Under the pieces are notes generated by a model that saw only the letters and a list, made by a program, of their open reading frames with translations, had not been told where the DNA came from and ran no database searches. A DNA stretch of 64,000 nt, from NCBI GenBank assembly GCA_038503075.1, contig JBCAML010000003.1, positions 372,001 to 436,000 of the forward strand, in the 5' to 3' direction. The position numbers and the translations under genes are program-made. Positions 12,941 through 25,900 of the stretch are shown in pieces. Each line of letters opens with the position of its first letter. Positions within the stretch are counted from its first letter, which is position 1. The DNA is from Gyromitra esculenta (Eukaryota > Ascomycota > Pezizomycetes > Pezizales > Discinaceae).

Positions 12941-14624
12941 TTACAATTTCCCCTCTTTCGCCAACTCATCAACCACAATGCTTCTAACCAGCTCAACATC
13001 TGCTCTCTCCACATCCCTCACTCTCCTCTCTCTGCTCTCCAGTCCAATAAACTCCGTCGGCCTCACGTGTGCCTCAAAGTCGTAACTATCGATAACTCCC
13101 AGCGCCAAATCGACAGCGTGGTTAAATTTAGCTGGATGTGCGGTGGAGAGGGAGATGTGGTGTACGTTCTCCTCCTTCAGGGTCTTGGTCCTTGCTACTA
13201 GACGAAGCGCAGCAGCGACACCGACAGCGCTGTGTGGATCGAGGATGTAAGGCGCTGACGGGGGTGTTGTGAAGACGTGTCTGATAACCGCAAGGGTTTC
13301 TTCGTCATCGACACGCTCCGAGGAGAAGTCTCTCCTTGCGGTGGCAAGGACGTTTTCAGAGACGATAGTCGTGCCGACGGACTTGAGGTCGTCCATCCAC
13401 TTCTTCACTACCTCTCCAGCTTTTACGTGGTCGCTTCCACCGGCTTCGCATTCGAGCGCAAGATACCAGAGTAGTCGCTCGAAGTTCGAGGAGACGAGGA
13501 TGTCCATTGCGGGGCTTAGGGTCTCTTTTACGCCGCTTTCATGCGCTTTGCTGCCGTCTTCTGGGATCCCGCCTTGCGCTTCCTCTTCAGGGCCTACCGG
13601 TTTCTTCTCGTATCGTCCCGTCTTGAGGAAGCGGTCCAGAATGTCGTTGCTGTTCGTCGCAATGACGAGACGGTCAATCGGTAGTCCCATTCGCTGCGCG
13701 AAATAGCCCGCGAGGATGTCGCCAAAGTTTCCGGTAGGGACTACATAGCGGATTTTCGGAGGTGGGGAACCAGCGGGGAGCGAGCGCAGGAGGTTGAAAT
13801 AGGAGTGGAAATAGTAGACGATCTGGGCAAGGATACGAGCCCAATTGATGGAGTTTACAGCGCCGAGATTGTGGGTTTTCGAGAGCACGGGGTGGGAGAA
13901 GAGGGATTTGACAACGTCCTGGCAGTCATCGAATGTGCCTTCGACAGCCAGGTTATGGACGTTGGCGTCTAGTACGGTCGTCATTTGCGCTTCCTGGATA
14001 GGACTTACACGTCCTTTCGGGTGCAGGATGAAGACGGATACATCCTTCTTTCCTCGTAGGCCGTAGATCGCTGCACTACCGGTGTCACCGCTTGTGGCCC
14101 CAATGACGGTGAGGGTGTGTCGCTTCTCGCCGTCTTGCTTTCCGGCATTCTTCCTTACAAGGAAGTACTCGAATAGGTTCCCGACGAACTGTAGTGCGAC
14201 GTCCTTAAACGCGAACGTTGGCCCGTGGAAAAGCTCGAGCAAGTGTAGATTGTCTCCAGGGAAGAGAGTCTTTAAGGGTGTAATCTCGGGATGGCGGAAA
14301 GTAGAGTAGGATTTCGCGATGAGAGTTTTAAGATCCTCAGCTGGGATCTCGGAGGGTGAGATGTAGAGGGACAGGACCTCATAGGCAAGGTCCTGGAACG
14401 AGAGATCGGCCCAAGCTGTGTTCCAGTTGGAGGGGAGTGAGGGAATCGCTTCAGGGATGAAGAGACCGTTGTCGCTCGCAAGACCTTTAAGGACAGCAGC
14501 TTCAAAGGAGAACTGAGCTTGGTGGTTAGCTTTTTTTTATCCAACAAAGCGAAAGAATTGAGTCACATACCCCGGAGGAGCCACCACGGGTGCTCAAATA
14601 TGTCTGAGAAGCGGTAGGAGCCAT
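12941..14624 (-). CDS. THR4: Threonine synthase
   Basis: PLP enzyme converting O-phosphohomoserine to threonine, the last step of threonine biosynthesis. Exons 14624-14571 and 14512-12941 sum to 1626 nt, 541 aa. The N-terminus MAPTASQTYLSTRGGSSG runs into FSFEAAVLKGLASDNGLFIPE; the PLP lysine is K121 in FHGPTFAFKDVALQ; other signatures are TVIGATSGDTGSAA, VPTGNFGDILAGYFA and the C-terminal HISLSTAHPAKFNHAVD. The intron (14570-14513) is GT-AG; the acceptor before TTCTCC is chosen because it restores SSGFSFEAAV. That intron carries a perfect TGAGTCA. Fungal class II threonine synthase, length as in yeast plus about 25 residues. Confidence 0.95.
14559..14565. promoter_or_regulatory. TGAGTCA (Gcn4/CpcA-type) site in THR4 intron 1
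   Basis: Perfect 7-bp TGASTCA palindrome, 6 bp inside the first intron, about 60 bp after the start codon. This is the binding sequence of Gcn4/CPC1/CpcA, which controls amino-acid biosynthesis genes in fungi. The position inside an intron is unusual; function is inferred. Confidence 0.4.
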
Positions 14625-17600
14625 GAGAGCAAGAAATTGGCAAACAAGTGGATATCTATCTGAAAAATGCCAATTGGCTATAAGGAAGGGCTTCGAGAGT
14701 TGGGATTGGAGGATGTTGATTGGGAATGGTAGCTCGGCGAAAAAGCGTTTGGCGGGGTTGTTAAACAAAGTTTTCGGAGCCGCTCGTGGGGTTAGTTAGT
14801 GCCCAGGTTTACCCGCAGATCATCTCGTTCCTGTCTGTCGCTAGCCCACGTGGGGAGAGAATAATTGTCGTGACTAAGATGTATTCACCCGTTGAAGGGA
14901 TTCCTGGCATTCTCAAACCTTTTCCGAGTATCCCTGTTGCCCCCCACCAATCCTCTTTTGGGGTATCGTTACATTGTATTTCTTTAGCAGTCATGCCGTA
15001 TCACTCGGAGGAGAAATAACTACTGTTATTGGGTGCATGCATCCTATCTTGTGTGTCTTGGTTCGCAGGGGACAGCTTTGCAGCTCACTGAGGCAAAGAT
15101 CACTGCCAAGCATTAGTACTGCATAAACAACTCCTACCCCTGAACCAGGAGGTTCCTTCTGTCACTATGGTAGTTTTAGAATAAAACCGCGTATATATAG
15201 TAGCAGACAAGCTGACATAGACTCATATCGCAATTTGGGGCAACGGCAGTGTTTGTTGCGATTGGAAAAGGTATGTTCACTCTCGTTGTCAACCGTCTGG
15301 TTTGGTGGACTCTGTCGAGGGAATGTTGAATACATGTGGTGTCCAGCGTTTGTCGAAGGATGGGCTTACTACATGCATTGACCAGCTTCTACGGCCTAAG
15401 TTCTCGCAAAGCTTTAGGCGGAAGAGCATGTTCGTAGAACTTTGAGTCCTAGCATTTAGATGCATTTTGGCATTTTTGTTCTCTCTGTCGATACATGTAT
15501 CACTTGCCCGTTCTGTTATTGAGGTCATGGGGTTTATATAATTACATGTCTTTTTTTGGCTCTGGAGTTTCCTCAGAGATTTCTTGCATATATACGTGTG
15601 ACTAAATCACTATATAAGAGTACATGTATACATCTACCTGTATGTACGGATTTGATTTCCAAGAGCCAATGACTCCGGCTACCATTTGTGATTCATATTG
15701 GAGGCCACTACCTAGCAGCATAGTCTCCTACTCGGCCCCTTGCCGCGCATCCAAGCTAGCAGCGTGGCCCTGAGTCTATGAGGATGTTAGGGCTTGTCTC
15801 CCCCAAGCCCCCGGATGAGCCCGTGTGTAATCTGCCCCACTCCATCAGGGGCACTTCCTCCCTTTACACGTCATCCCCCCAAACTCTCCACATCAACGTT
15901 TTGCAACTCCAACTGATTTTTGTGATCTACTACAGACACAATCGCTGCGTTTATTGAACCCCAATACCACTCAAACGAAGATAGTAACAGCCTGTATATC
16001 CATATGTTAAACTTTAACATTACTGAAACAAAGGCTGGAGCAGACTCAAAGATTACTTCTTTTTCACTATCATAAACCCGACGATTCTATAGCCGCATTT
16101 GAGTTTAAACATTCCAATCTTATTTTTATTAGAGATAGAGACTGACATACTTTCAAGACTATTCATTTAGAGTTATATCACCCGTCTTATCAACACCCAT
16201 AACGGGGATTTCGATGCCGCCACTAATATGACCAGTGACTATAGGTATAGTTTATCGTGGAACTATTCAACCAGCTAGTAGATATCTCTACTCGTGAGAG
16301 AAGTTTCATTAGCAACCATACGGACCCAAAATGGTTATTCGAGCTATCGGTTTGGGATTTCAATCAAACAACATAAACTCGTCTTGACAGGAAAAATTAT
16401 TGACGACTCAGAATGTTCAAATGGCTATATACGCCCCCTAAGACAATGTCATTTCTCTCTCTAAAAATTGGAGAAATGCACGAGTTATTGATTGAACACA
16501 GTATCGAAAGAAAGAATTCTTGATATGGCTAAACACAAGCTAAGTTGAACAAAATTTAGGATCAAACCGTCTGCCGAGAAGACTGGAATTCTCCAACGGG
16601 AAGAGTGGGGAGATGGATCGAGCGATGTTCCAACAGACTATGATATATATGAGCTGGCTTGAGCTGGCTTAAAGTAGGCTGGACGAAATCTAGTTCAAGT
16701 TTAAATGATTCAAGCATATACTCCATAATATCTAAATAGAAAACGATAGATCGCTAATCAATCTTATATCAGCAATAGAAATTACGCCCTGATCAAGAAG
16801 TTCTTATTTGGTTTACCTGTTTGAAGCCGGGCCGCGCTCTACGTTATCTGGATCGGACTAGTAGGCCCGAATCAACTACTGGGGACCGGAAAACACTAAG
16901 TTATTATTTTATTTTTACGCTGCCCTTTTCCGCCTTTACTAACTACTACTACATGTAACAGTATCTATACTAGGATGAAGACGCTTATCGTATGTACTTG
17001 ACTTATTCAGGTTCAGAACGGAACATAGATTCCCGGCAATCCAAGGCTTTTCGTAAGGCTTTCTCACAGAAGGTTGGCTGTGAGACTGTTATGCCATAGC
17101 ATCGCCCAGAAAATCATTAAAATAGCTTTTCATAGAGATATACCAAAAAACTCCCTCAAGGTGCTAGAAGTATCCCTAAGTAAGGCGTCCCTACCCCCTT
17201 ATAAAACACGATCCTACCTGGGCAGCCATATTTCTGCGAGGCAAATATTCTTACACCCCGTATTATAGGGCAAGTTAACTGTAAAGTGTTTTTCCGTGTA
17301 TTCAGTGTTTGGTACATTGACTATTAGTATATTGCTAGTAGCTTTTCTCTTTTAGCACCCACATCCAGTGCTAGAGTACTAGGATACAAACTGTTCTTCA
17401 ACAAAGCACATACTAGTGCTTAAGGAGACTAGGTTTAATTTGTCCTACTTCAAGGGCACGGTTTCTCTAATTAGATACCCAAATACCGGGCCAGAGCCCC
17501 AGCATGTTGGATGGGCCGGACGCATACCTGAGCTACATGTAGCTATGCTCTTTCCTCAAGGAGTATTCGGTGGACGTGAACGGACCTAGACACGTATATC

Positions 17601-17906
17601 TTAAATTGATGGCCCGAAAGCTATGGCTAAGCTCCAGGTGCCTACTTTTCCGTCGATATCTGCGTAGCCGTAGCGTGTATGTATCAAGCGGCATACAAAA
17701 GACAAGAGAGCAATTTTCGAGGGTTTGGAGATGTATACTAAACCCATCCAATTGATCCTACGAAGAGAAATACCAATAAAAAGAGAAAAAAAGAGAAAAA
17801 AAGAAGTTGAAAAAGCCAAGCGAGCAGTTACTTTTGGTAGTAATTTCGCGCTTCGAATCTATCTTAGTGATAGAAAGAAAAACTCAAATTTTCATAAGGT
17901 ATCCGC
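14625..17906. other. 3.3 kb AT-rich spacer between THR4 and MCR1
   Basis: The first few hundred bases are the THR4 promoter. The rest is AT-rich with only short chance open frames. TACATGTA occurs at 15492, 15621, 16950 and 17534; the last lies in a perfect 14-bp palindrome, 17531-17544, and the first in a 12-bp one. A short direct repeat of GAGCTGGCTT is present near 16655. No gene recognised. Confidence 0.6.
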
Positions 17907-19438
17907 TTAAAACTTATAAACATCATCTTTCTTGTACCCAAGCTCCTTCAAAATACCAGTGAGCTCGCCTTGGTCGCTAGGCGACTTCTTGCCACCGCTG
18001 ACAGCTTTGTACAGACCCGGTGGTCCACAAACCTGTTCCCTCGTTAGAATTTAGAACCTTAAAGACTCTTATCCCTCGAACTAGTGGGAGATACAGACTC
18101 GGGACCTTCCCAACTAGGCTGTGGTTTAGTGACTTCGTCTCAGTGACTTCGTCTCAGGGCTTTTTTTTAATTTTTTTAATGGAGTGTTATTTTCAGGCGC
18201 CTTTTAAATCGCTGAGACGAAGCCATTGAACTAAAGCCAAGTTGGCAAAGTCCCGAATCTGTATGTCTCGCTAGGCCAAGGGACGAATACTTTCAAAATT
18301 CTAAATCAGCCAAAGACCAAGGAACTTACAAAGATTTTGTTATTTCCAGACCCGGGCTCGGGGAGTACGGTCTTCAGCAGCTCCTTTGTGACGTATCCTT
18401 TTGTGGCCCAGCCGGCGTCCTTTGGTGCCTTATCAAGGAGGTAGAATGCCTTGAATCTTTGAGGGTAGGTGTTCTCTAGCTCTGCCAGCTCACGCTTTAG
18501 AAGGATGTCGTTCTCGGTTAAGTTGCCGAATACGAGCGTTACTTTAGTCTTGTCCTCGGGGTTTTTGAAGATGGCACGGATAAGTTGGTACCTGTGTTTG
18601 TGTTAGAGTGAGGATGCCAATTGAAGCCAGGGTGTGGGGTCAGTCTAACATAGGGGTGATCCCAGTTCCTCCAGCAATCATCGCGATATGGTCGTGCTTG
18701 TTGGGGGTCCATTCGTATTTAGGAAGAGGGCCCTTGAAGGAGATACTCTGGTTGATGTTCATGTCATGGAGATGGGTAGACATTGGACCCTTATCATACC
18801 TAAATCACTCACCTCCGCAATTAGCATAGCCTTCTTCACCCCCTCATCCGCCACCCCTCTCCCCAAAACCTTCCCGCAAACTCAATTGCACAGAGACTCA
18901 CTTCTTAACCAATAAGTCGAGATACCCTCTCGCATCTTCATCATTAATTGGAGTGTACGGCCTGATTGTCGGTTTTTCATCGTTCGGTCCCTTATACTTC
19001 GTCAAGATCGCACTGGCAACATGTAGCCCGCTAACATGATTCTCAGTCGGCAATGCAAATCTCAGCAACTTCGTATTCGCCGTCACCGGGTGGATCTCAA
19101 CTAGCGGAAGATCAACCCAAGTACCATCACCCGTCAATGTAATCTCTGCTGGAGGCAGCGGTTTGACACTCGCGGGGGCAGCAGTTGTGCTGGCTGATGC
19201 GGAGTAATAGTAGTAGGCGCCGGCAGCAGCGGCACCAAGAATGGTTGCATATAGAAGGCCTGAAGTAGACTTTTTGGGTTCCGCGGGAGTTGTATAGCGG
19301 CGGATACTCTAGGACTGGTCAGATGACTCGAAATTGGGAGTGGGGCAGAGAAACGAAGAAAACAAACAAACAAACCTGCTTTACTGGAGCAGCCCGGGTA
19401 GCGCCGCGGAAGGCGGGGAGGGCGGTGCGGGCAAACAT
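17907..19438 (-). CDS. MCR1: NADH-cytochrome b5 reductase 2, mitochondrial
   Basis: FAD flavoprotein transferring electrons from NADH, located at the mitochondrial outer membrane/intermembrane space in yeast. Exons 19438-19376, 19308-18902, 18799-18650, 18591-18330 and 18032-17907 sum to 1008 nt, 335 aa. An Arg/Ala-rich N-terminus precedes one membrane segment ([18 protein letters not shown], about residues 35-55). FAD motif RPYTPIND, then the NADH-binding GGTGITPM and, in the last exon, VCGPPG. The C-terminus ends KKDDVYKF, typical of the family. Intron 4 (18329-18033, 297 nt) is far longer than the others because a 255-bp hairpin element sits inside it. All junctions are GT-AG. Confidence 0.95.
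18047..18301. mobile_element. TA-flanked hairpin (MITE-like) element inside MCR1 intron 4
   Basis: Imperfect terminal inverted repeats of about 95 bp meet around a T-rich centre. Ends read GAATTTAGAACC and, inverted, GAATTTTGAAAG; both are flanked by TA (18045-18046 and 18302-18303), as for Tc1/mariner-type insertion. The inner left arm contains a 14-bp tandem duplication of GTGACTTCGTCTCA. No coding capacity. Accounts for nearly all the extra intron length. Confidence 0.8.
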
Positions 19439-19990
19439 TAATTTTTTTTAAAAAAAAACCAGTGGTATGTATGGGTTCCAGACGAAAAGTACACGATGCC
19501 AATTGAGGTGGAAAAAAAAGACGAAAAAGGAATTCGAGAGAGAGAGAACTGACGGAGGACGAGAGAAGGCAGGAACTGATTTCAAAGAATGATCGGCAAG
19601 TTCAATGACGTTTCTGCGCCAAGCCTTTTGCATCGGCGCTGGGCTGGCGCTCCGGGTAGCCGAGATGGCGATACGCCCCGAGTGAGGGACTGTGATGTAC
19701 AATTTTGTATTTCCACAATGCAAAGAGGAAACCTGACAATAAAATGAACATGGGTAGCAAGTTACCCCATCTGCGACTGGAGGAATATCGTGTGTCAGTG
19801 TGGATGAGTCTAGGCCAATGATAGTCTGCCGGTTAATGAATGTGTAGCGGATTCGTACAGAAGATAATCATGTTTATTCTAAATTTTATAAAGAAACACT
19901 AAGCTATATCAAAACTAACTAAGAAAGATAGCAAACTGACAAGAGTACGAAACCAAAACAAACCCTTTAAAATATAGCGCATAGGAAAAT
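19439..19990. other. MCR1 promoter and MDN1 3' region
   Basis: 552 bp between two minus-strand genes. The part beside 19438 is MCR1 5' flank with a GAGA-rich stretch near 19540; the part beside 19990 is AT-rich and probably MDN1 3' UTR. No further feature seen. Confidence 0.55.
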
Positions 19991-22900
19991 TTAAATAGTA
20001 GCATCAACAATCTCCGCCAACCACTGCCTTAAAGCAAGCGCGAGTATCCCCGGCAATTCTCTAATATCACTCACAACAAGATAGAATCCAAATGGGAAAG
20101 AATCCAAATAACGATCCATTTTCAACACCTGTGACCCATCGGCACCTGTCTCAAACCTGACTTGATTCATATTTAGAATACTTGACTCCCTGACCGAATC
20201 CAGGATCACGAATACGATCATGATTTTCTCTTCTTGCGCTTTGCGAACGAGACGACGCAAAGTTTCGTGGTCCTCACAGACACCATCTGAAATGATGATC
20301 TCCAGCTGCCACAGATCTGCGCTTGAATTGGCTTTCACCGACTCGAAGATTCCCATCGACGTCTCTACAAGTGTCTTGACATTGGTCCTGAGCTGATCGA
20401 AGGAAAAGCGTTCAAACACCTTGACACCGGCCTCAGAGGTGAATGGCTTATCAAACGAATGGATAAGCCGGGTTGTCTCCCCAAAGGATACGATTGAAAT
20501 CTGCCCAACCTCCAGCTGACTCAATGCTTTTGCAACGAGCGCAACAGTCTCGAATGCTAAAGCTACTGAATCTGATTCTGCCATAGACTTTGAGTCGTCC
20601 ACCGCAATCATAACCTGGTATTGACGTTTGCTAGGCTTGGTCCTGCGCATCCAGATCTTGTCCTTTTTGTACTGGGATGCAATGTACGGGATAATGCGTT
20701 TCATGTTGAGCCGTTTGCCAGTTCTGAAGTCGCCGCGCATTTTTGTGGCAAGGGTAGGTTCAAGGATAAGGCGAAGCTGCTCACACAAACCCATAGAAAG
20801 ATCTTTTGTGGATTGCTCGTAGTGCTGCCAAAGCTGTCTAGCCTCTTCTCGCGGGCGTGTACCATTAAACTCGGCTAGAGAAGTTTCGTCGTCGACCTCG
20901 ATGGGAATATTTGAGGGTGCTTCTTCGGGTTCGTTGTCAAGATCCATGTCTTCTCCAGATTGTCTGTGACGCTGCGCTCGTTGTTCTCGCGACTCACCGA
21001 TCATTGCCCCTGCTTGGGCTTCCTGATCTTCGCGTGCTGACTGCTGGTTCTCGGAGCGGGGATCATCCTCGTTATATTTGTCGGATTCTTTGCTTTCTAC
21101 CTCCGGCTCCATATCTTCGAAGGCTTCTTGGGGCTCGTTGGCGCCAGAGTCGATAGCCATCGAGTCATCTAGTGAGTGAGCTTGGTCTTCTGTTGCGGCA
21201 CCGAGGGCCTGAGTATCTGCTGCTGCATCGTCGTTTGGCAGATGTTCAAATTCCGGGTCATCAAGTTCCTAATATTTTTTAGTACAAGTTTACTAGAATC
21301 ATCAAGGATAGGACAGTTCTTACCATATTTTGAAGTTGTGGACGATCCTCATCCTCCTTGGCGTTTAGAATTTGACGACGTTGTTGATGCCATTTTTCGA
21401 GTACATCGCCAACCTTTCTAAATGAAGAATCTTGCTCGATCTGTTCCTCATTCTTTTTTTGCTGATCTTGGGCAGAATCTGCCTCTTGTGCCGAAGCTTG
21501 ACCGGTGGTTTCTTCTTGATTTTGAAGCTCGTCCGACCCCTTCCCATGAGTTTCACCAGCTTTCGTCTCCTCGCCGCTCTCTCGCCGGGCTGATGCTTGC
21601 TCTTTGGCGTCTTGCTCGTCGTTACCCCCTTCGACTCCTTGAAGGTCACTTGGAGCGGTATCTTCGGCTTCCTTCGAGTTGTCTTCGTCCCGAGCCCTTA
21701 AGAGATTTTCGGGTTCTTCATCTACGCCTTGCTCCTCGCTCTCCTCAGGGCCTTCCTCTTCGTCTACTTCACCTTCGCCATTTTCTTCACCCTCTCCTTC
21801 CTCCCCTTCTTCATCCTTTGTTTCCGGTTCGCCAGCCTCTGCTTCGTTCTCTGGAGCGTCAAGATCAGGGAAGCTATCTTGTTTATCACCCTTTTCATCT
21901 TCCTTCACCTCTTCACCTTCATCGCCAGCATCTGATAAATCATCCATATTCATATCACCATCCTCCTCTTCTCCACCACTTTTTTCATCACCATCAAGTT
22001 CCATATCCTCAGGTAGTTCCAATGTGTCAACCTCTGGGACGTGGGCGTCTGTGGCTTCCTTATCATCTTGTTGTCTGACCTCATCATCTTGATCTGCTCC
22101 TTCACCTTCGCTTTCATCACCTTCTTCTTCTTTGCCTTCTTTCCCCTCCATATTTTTCCCCTCTTTTTCTCTACCATTCTCCCCCTTCTTCGCTTCCATA
22201 TCCTCGCCTGGATTTTCCTGGTTCTTCATACCCTCTCCCTCCTTCTCCCGAGCGTCATCATCTCCTTTCCAGTCCCAAAGCTTTTCGTCAACCGCAGTAG
22301 GATCCAGATCATCAACATCCCCAGTCTCTTCATCCATTTCTTCATCCTCGTCACCAGAGCCCTTCTCATCGTCTTCCTTTTCCGGCATATCTCCCAATTC
22401 GCCCTCCATTTCATCCTCGATATCAACAGCATCTTTTTCATCTTCGATCTCGTCTTTCCTCTCTTCTTTATCCTTCTCTTGCGCCAATTCAGAAAGATCT
22501 TCGTCTGCTTTGATGTCCTTGCTTATGTCATCCTGACCTTCGCCTTCTCCAAGTCCGGTACCTCCTTCAAGATTATTAGATTGACCACTCTCCGGATCAC
22601 CCTTTTCTTGAGGCATACAGAAGCCCTTCGACAAGAGTATGGAAGCCGATGTACAAAGTATGTATGTGGTCTTGCAGATGGATCGATGCTGCGAAAGTGT
22701 GTCTTGTACCACCTTATTGCAGATGCTAGTATACTCTTTGACAATTGGTTGATATGCTGCAAAGAGTGCTCGAATAGCTTCAGAAGCCGTAGGGCCAAAT
22801 GACTGGAGCTGGGAGGTTAGTGAGATAATTTCGTCCATTCTGCGCGCAATTTCTCCTGTATGAAGAGCCTTTAGGCTAGACGAACTCGCGGCTTGGTGGC

Positions 22901-25900
22901 GTAGAAGCCAGCCGGGATCTTGTACTGATGAGGGGTATGATGATTGAGCTTCTCTGAGTTGTTGAAGGGCGACGAAGATCGAGTCGCAAAGAGTCTGCAG
23001 AGAAGAATCAAGTGAATTGAGGGTCGGAGGCTCAGAAATACCGTTTTCCTGTGGGGGTGATAGCGAAGAATCGGGGGAAACCCATGCTAGTACTTCTGTA
23101 GTCGTATACGCAATCTCGGGATCATCGTTTCGTATGAGCTCCATTCTTTCCTTCAGATGAGTAAGTGTTTTCTGAGCTTCATCCACCAGTGACTTTGCCG
23201 AATTCTCCCAGATACCATCGTGAATAAATAGATGCTGCTGAGTTGCGAAGAGACCATTAAGTTTTATAGCAGTCTTTCGTGAGTCCTCCAAGGAGAGTCC
23301 CGCTTTTTCGAACTTCTTCCCACTGAACTCGGAATGAATTTTCAATAATTCCACTGCTAAATCAAGAACCTTAGGCAACCATTGGAAACATCTCTGCAAA
23401 TCGGCATAGTTTTGAAGATCATTCTTCCCGTATAGGTTGATGTTTACCTGGTTCAAATTGGAAATGGTGTTGAATCTAGCCACCGATGATTGGGAATGCT
23501 TCAGATCTTTTAGCGTAGTCGAAATCGAAGTTCGTTGGTCCAGTATCATCGAAAGCAAATGTTCAAGAAATCCCACACTTCTTGCAACTTCTGCGCCTGT
23601 GAGGTCTGGCGAATGTTCCACAACTGCCTTCCTGATTTTCGGCAGAATCTCCATAACACGAAGGAAATAATGGTTTTCTGAATCGCTATTTCGACCAACT
23701 CCGAGCTGGCCATCGTCAATCGGGTCAGCCATAGCTAGAATGCGTTCAAGGATCGCCTGCTTTCCTAGCAACGCAGCGCTCAAGTTGGACTTGAGACCCA
23801 TATTCTTTAACTCCTTCAAAGCATCTGAAAATGCTTTCCGCTTTCTAGTCTTGAGATGTTTGGCAACTTCTTTGGTTTCCTCGTTTAGGGTTCCTGGCGT
23901 TTCTGATTGAAGCTGTTTGATTATAGAGACAATCGAAGATGAGAAGTCTTCAATGAAATTGATGGTCTCGGTGCGGTCTGAAGGAATCTGAGCGACACGT
24001 TTCATCATTTGGACTGCAGTTGGCAGATCTTGCAATCGTCCGGGTCTTTCATTCCACTTTCTGAAGCGCTTCTCGTATATTGCTTTTACCACCTCAAGAT
24101 CAATAAGCGACTCCACGGCTTCCGAACGAATTCCGTTCGTTGCGGAGTCTCCGGCGGGGGTATCGGGCATGCCACCTTGAAGGAGGAGCGACATTGGTTG
24201 ATTGATTGCCTGGCGGTATCCTTTAACAACTCTGTAAAGCTTCTTGTGTGAGCGTTTGGCACTGTCGCGTAGCGCGAGAATATTGGTATCCTTCCAGCTC
24301 GCTAGCAAGACTACATCACTCATTGATTTCTGGAACTTCTTCCTATGCTTTGCTGTCGCCTCACGAGAAACAGATTCATACTGCGAGTAGTATGCAATCA
24401 AGTTATGTAGCCCCTTCTGTACCATATTCATCCCAGAGAAATCATCGCACAATCGAAGTGTATGTTGTTCGAACGCTCGCAGAAGTTGTAGCCTATGTGG
24501 GAATTGAGCGACTGAAGATGAATCGACAAAAGATACTAAAGTTGACAAAAGCTGCTCGACGTGTTCTTTCAGACTCTGACCTTCGTAGAGAAGCTGTAGA
24601 GGATTGGCAACAACGCTCTCGTAAACGAAGAACCACCAAGAATCTGCTTCGGCACAGCATTTTTCATCTTCGATATCGAACAGACGGGGCCAAGTGGTTA
24701 GTTCGAGACGTCGCCAACTAATAATGAGCTGCGTGACAGCGTCATAATGTTCTGCGGCAGAGTATTCGGTGCTTGCGACTCCTTGCCATTCATTCAAATG
24801 CTCGTGCAGTTTTTCAACCTTTACGAGAAATTGTGCGATCGGAGTGGTGTTCGGTAGATCCAGAATTTGTTGGCAGGTCTCTATAGCATCCTGAAGAGTT
24901 ACATGTTCGGGCCATGCCTCAACCAAGTGTGCCAGTCGTGCATAGGCCTTTTCAACAATCACGACTAGCTTTCGTGCTTGTTCCATGTTCTCTTCGGTAT
25001 AAAAGTCGTAAGTTTGGGACGTCGAACCTTCGATCCATTTCAAGGTCTCCTTCAATGAGAGGAAGATTGCTGGTAAGAAAGCCTCGGTTTTGCCTGGCGA
25101 GATGTAGAAAACGTCCTTATGCCCCACGGACTTGACTAAGGCCAAAACACTACGTCGAATAAGAGAAGGTAGAGTCGTAGATTCCGAATCAGTGCTCAGG
25201 TAGATTACTGAATGCGATAGTGCAATTTGGCATGCGAGTTCTCGATGCTCATAGCCAGGCGGTATCTCCTTTTCTTCTGAATCCTGCTCGTAGGTAGGAA
25301 ACATTGCAGCCAACTCTGTCTCTTCAGCATTCTCTGCCTCACCCGTGTACCTATACAAACTTGCGTTCGCAGCAGCTTCTTCCTGTTCCTTTGCAATTTT
25401 GGCTTTCCAGGTCTCGAAAAAGCTTTGCAAAATTCTATTAATTGCACTATTAGACGTTTTTTCTATATTGTTATGACCTTCAGTAAGTTGACAAGCCGCA
25501 AATTGCCATAGTCTTAGAATCTTGATATCCTCTCGATCATCTAAGAGTTTATCTGAGAAAAGGTCCTGGCTAATAATCTTAGATGGGTTGATCAAAGATG
25601 CCACAAAATTTGATTCCTCGATCTCCATAGAAGCAATAGACAAACCCAATTTCAGCGAATACATAAACCCAAGAATAGGATCCACTAAATCCTTGTAGAG
25701 GGGATAACCTCGCCGAAGTCTCTCGATGATCTGCGATAGATTTGTTTGGAACAACATTTCCTCATCTTTGTAATTGGGCCTCCGTTCTAAAATCGTTGGA
25801 AGAAGGCGTTCCTGGGGGTTTTTGTGAACGACAACTTCTAAGAGATTCAATAAATCTCCCTGCAACCGACTCATCTCCGACTCGTCCGGGCGTGCTATCG

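Noticed and set aside
14272..14547. Alternative reading of THR4 exon 2 starting at the CTCAGT acceptor
   Set aside because: Gives SSPLKLLSLKVLR in the wrong frame; the acceptor six bases later restores FSFEAAVLKGLASDNG and a complete frame.
21422..22802. Long + strand frames rich in Ser, Phe and Leu opposite MDN1
   Set aside because: They are the complement of the Asp/Glu-rich low-complexity region of MDN1 (GAA/GAT codons), which lacks stops on the other strand. No start context or family resemblance.
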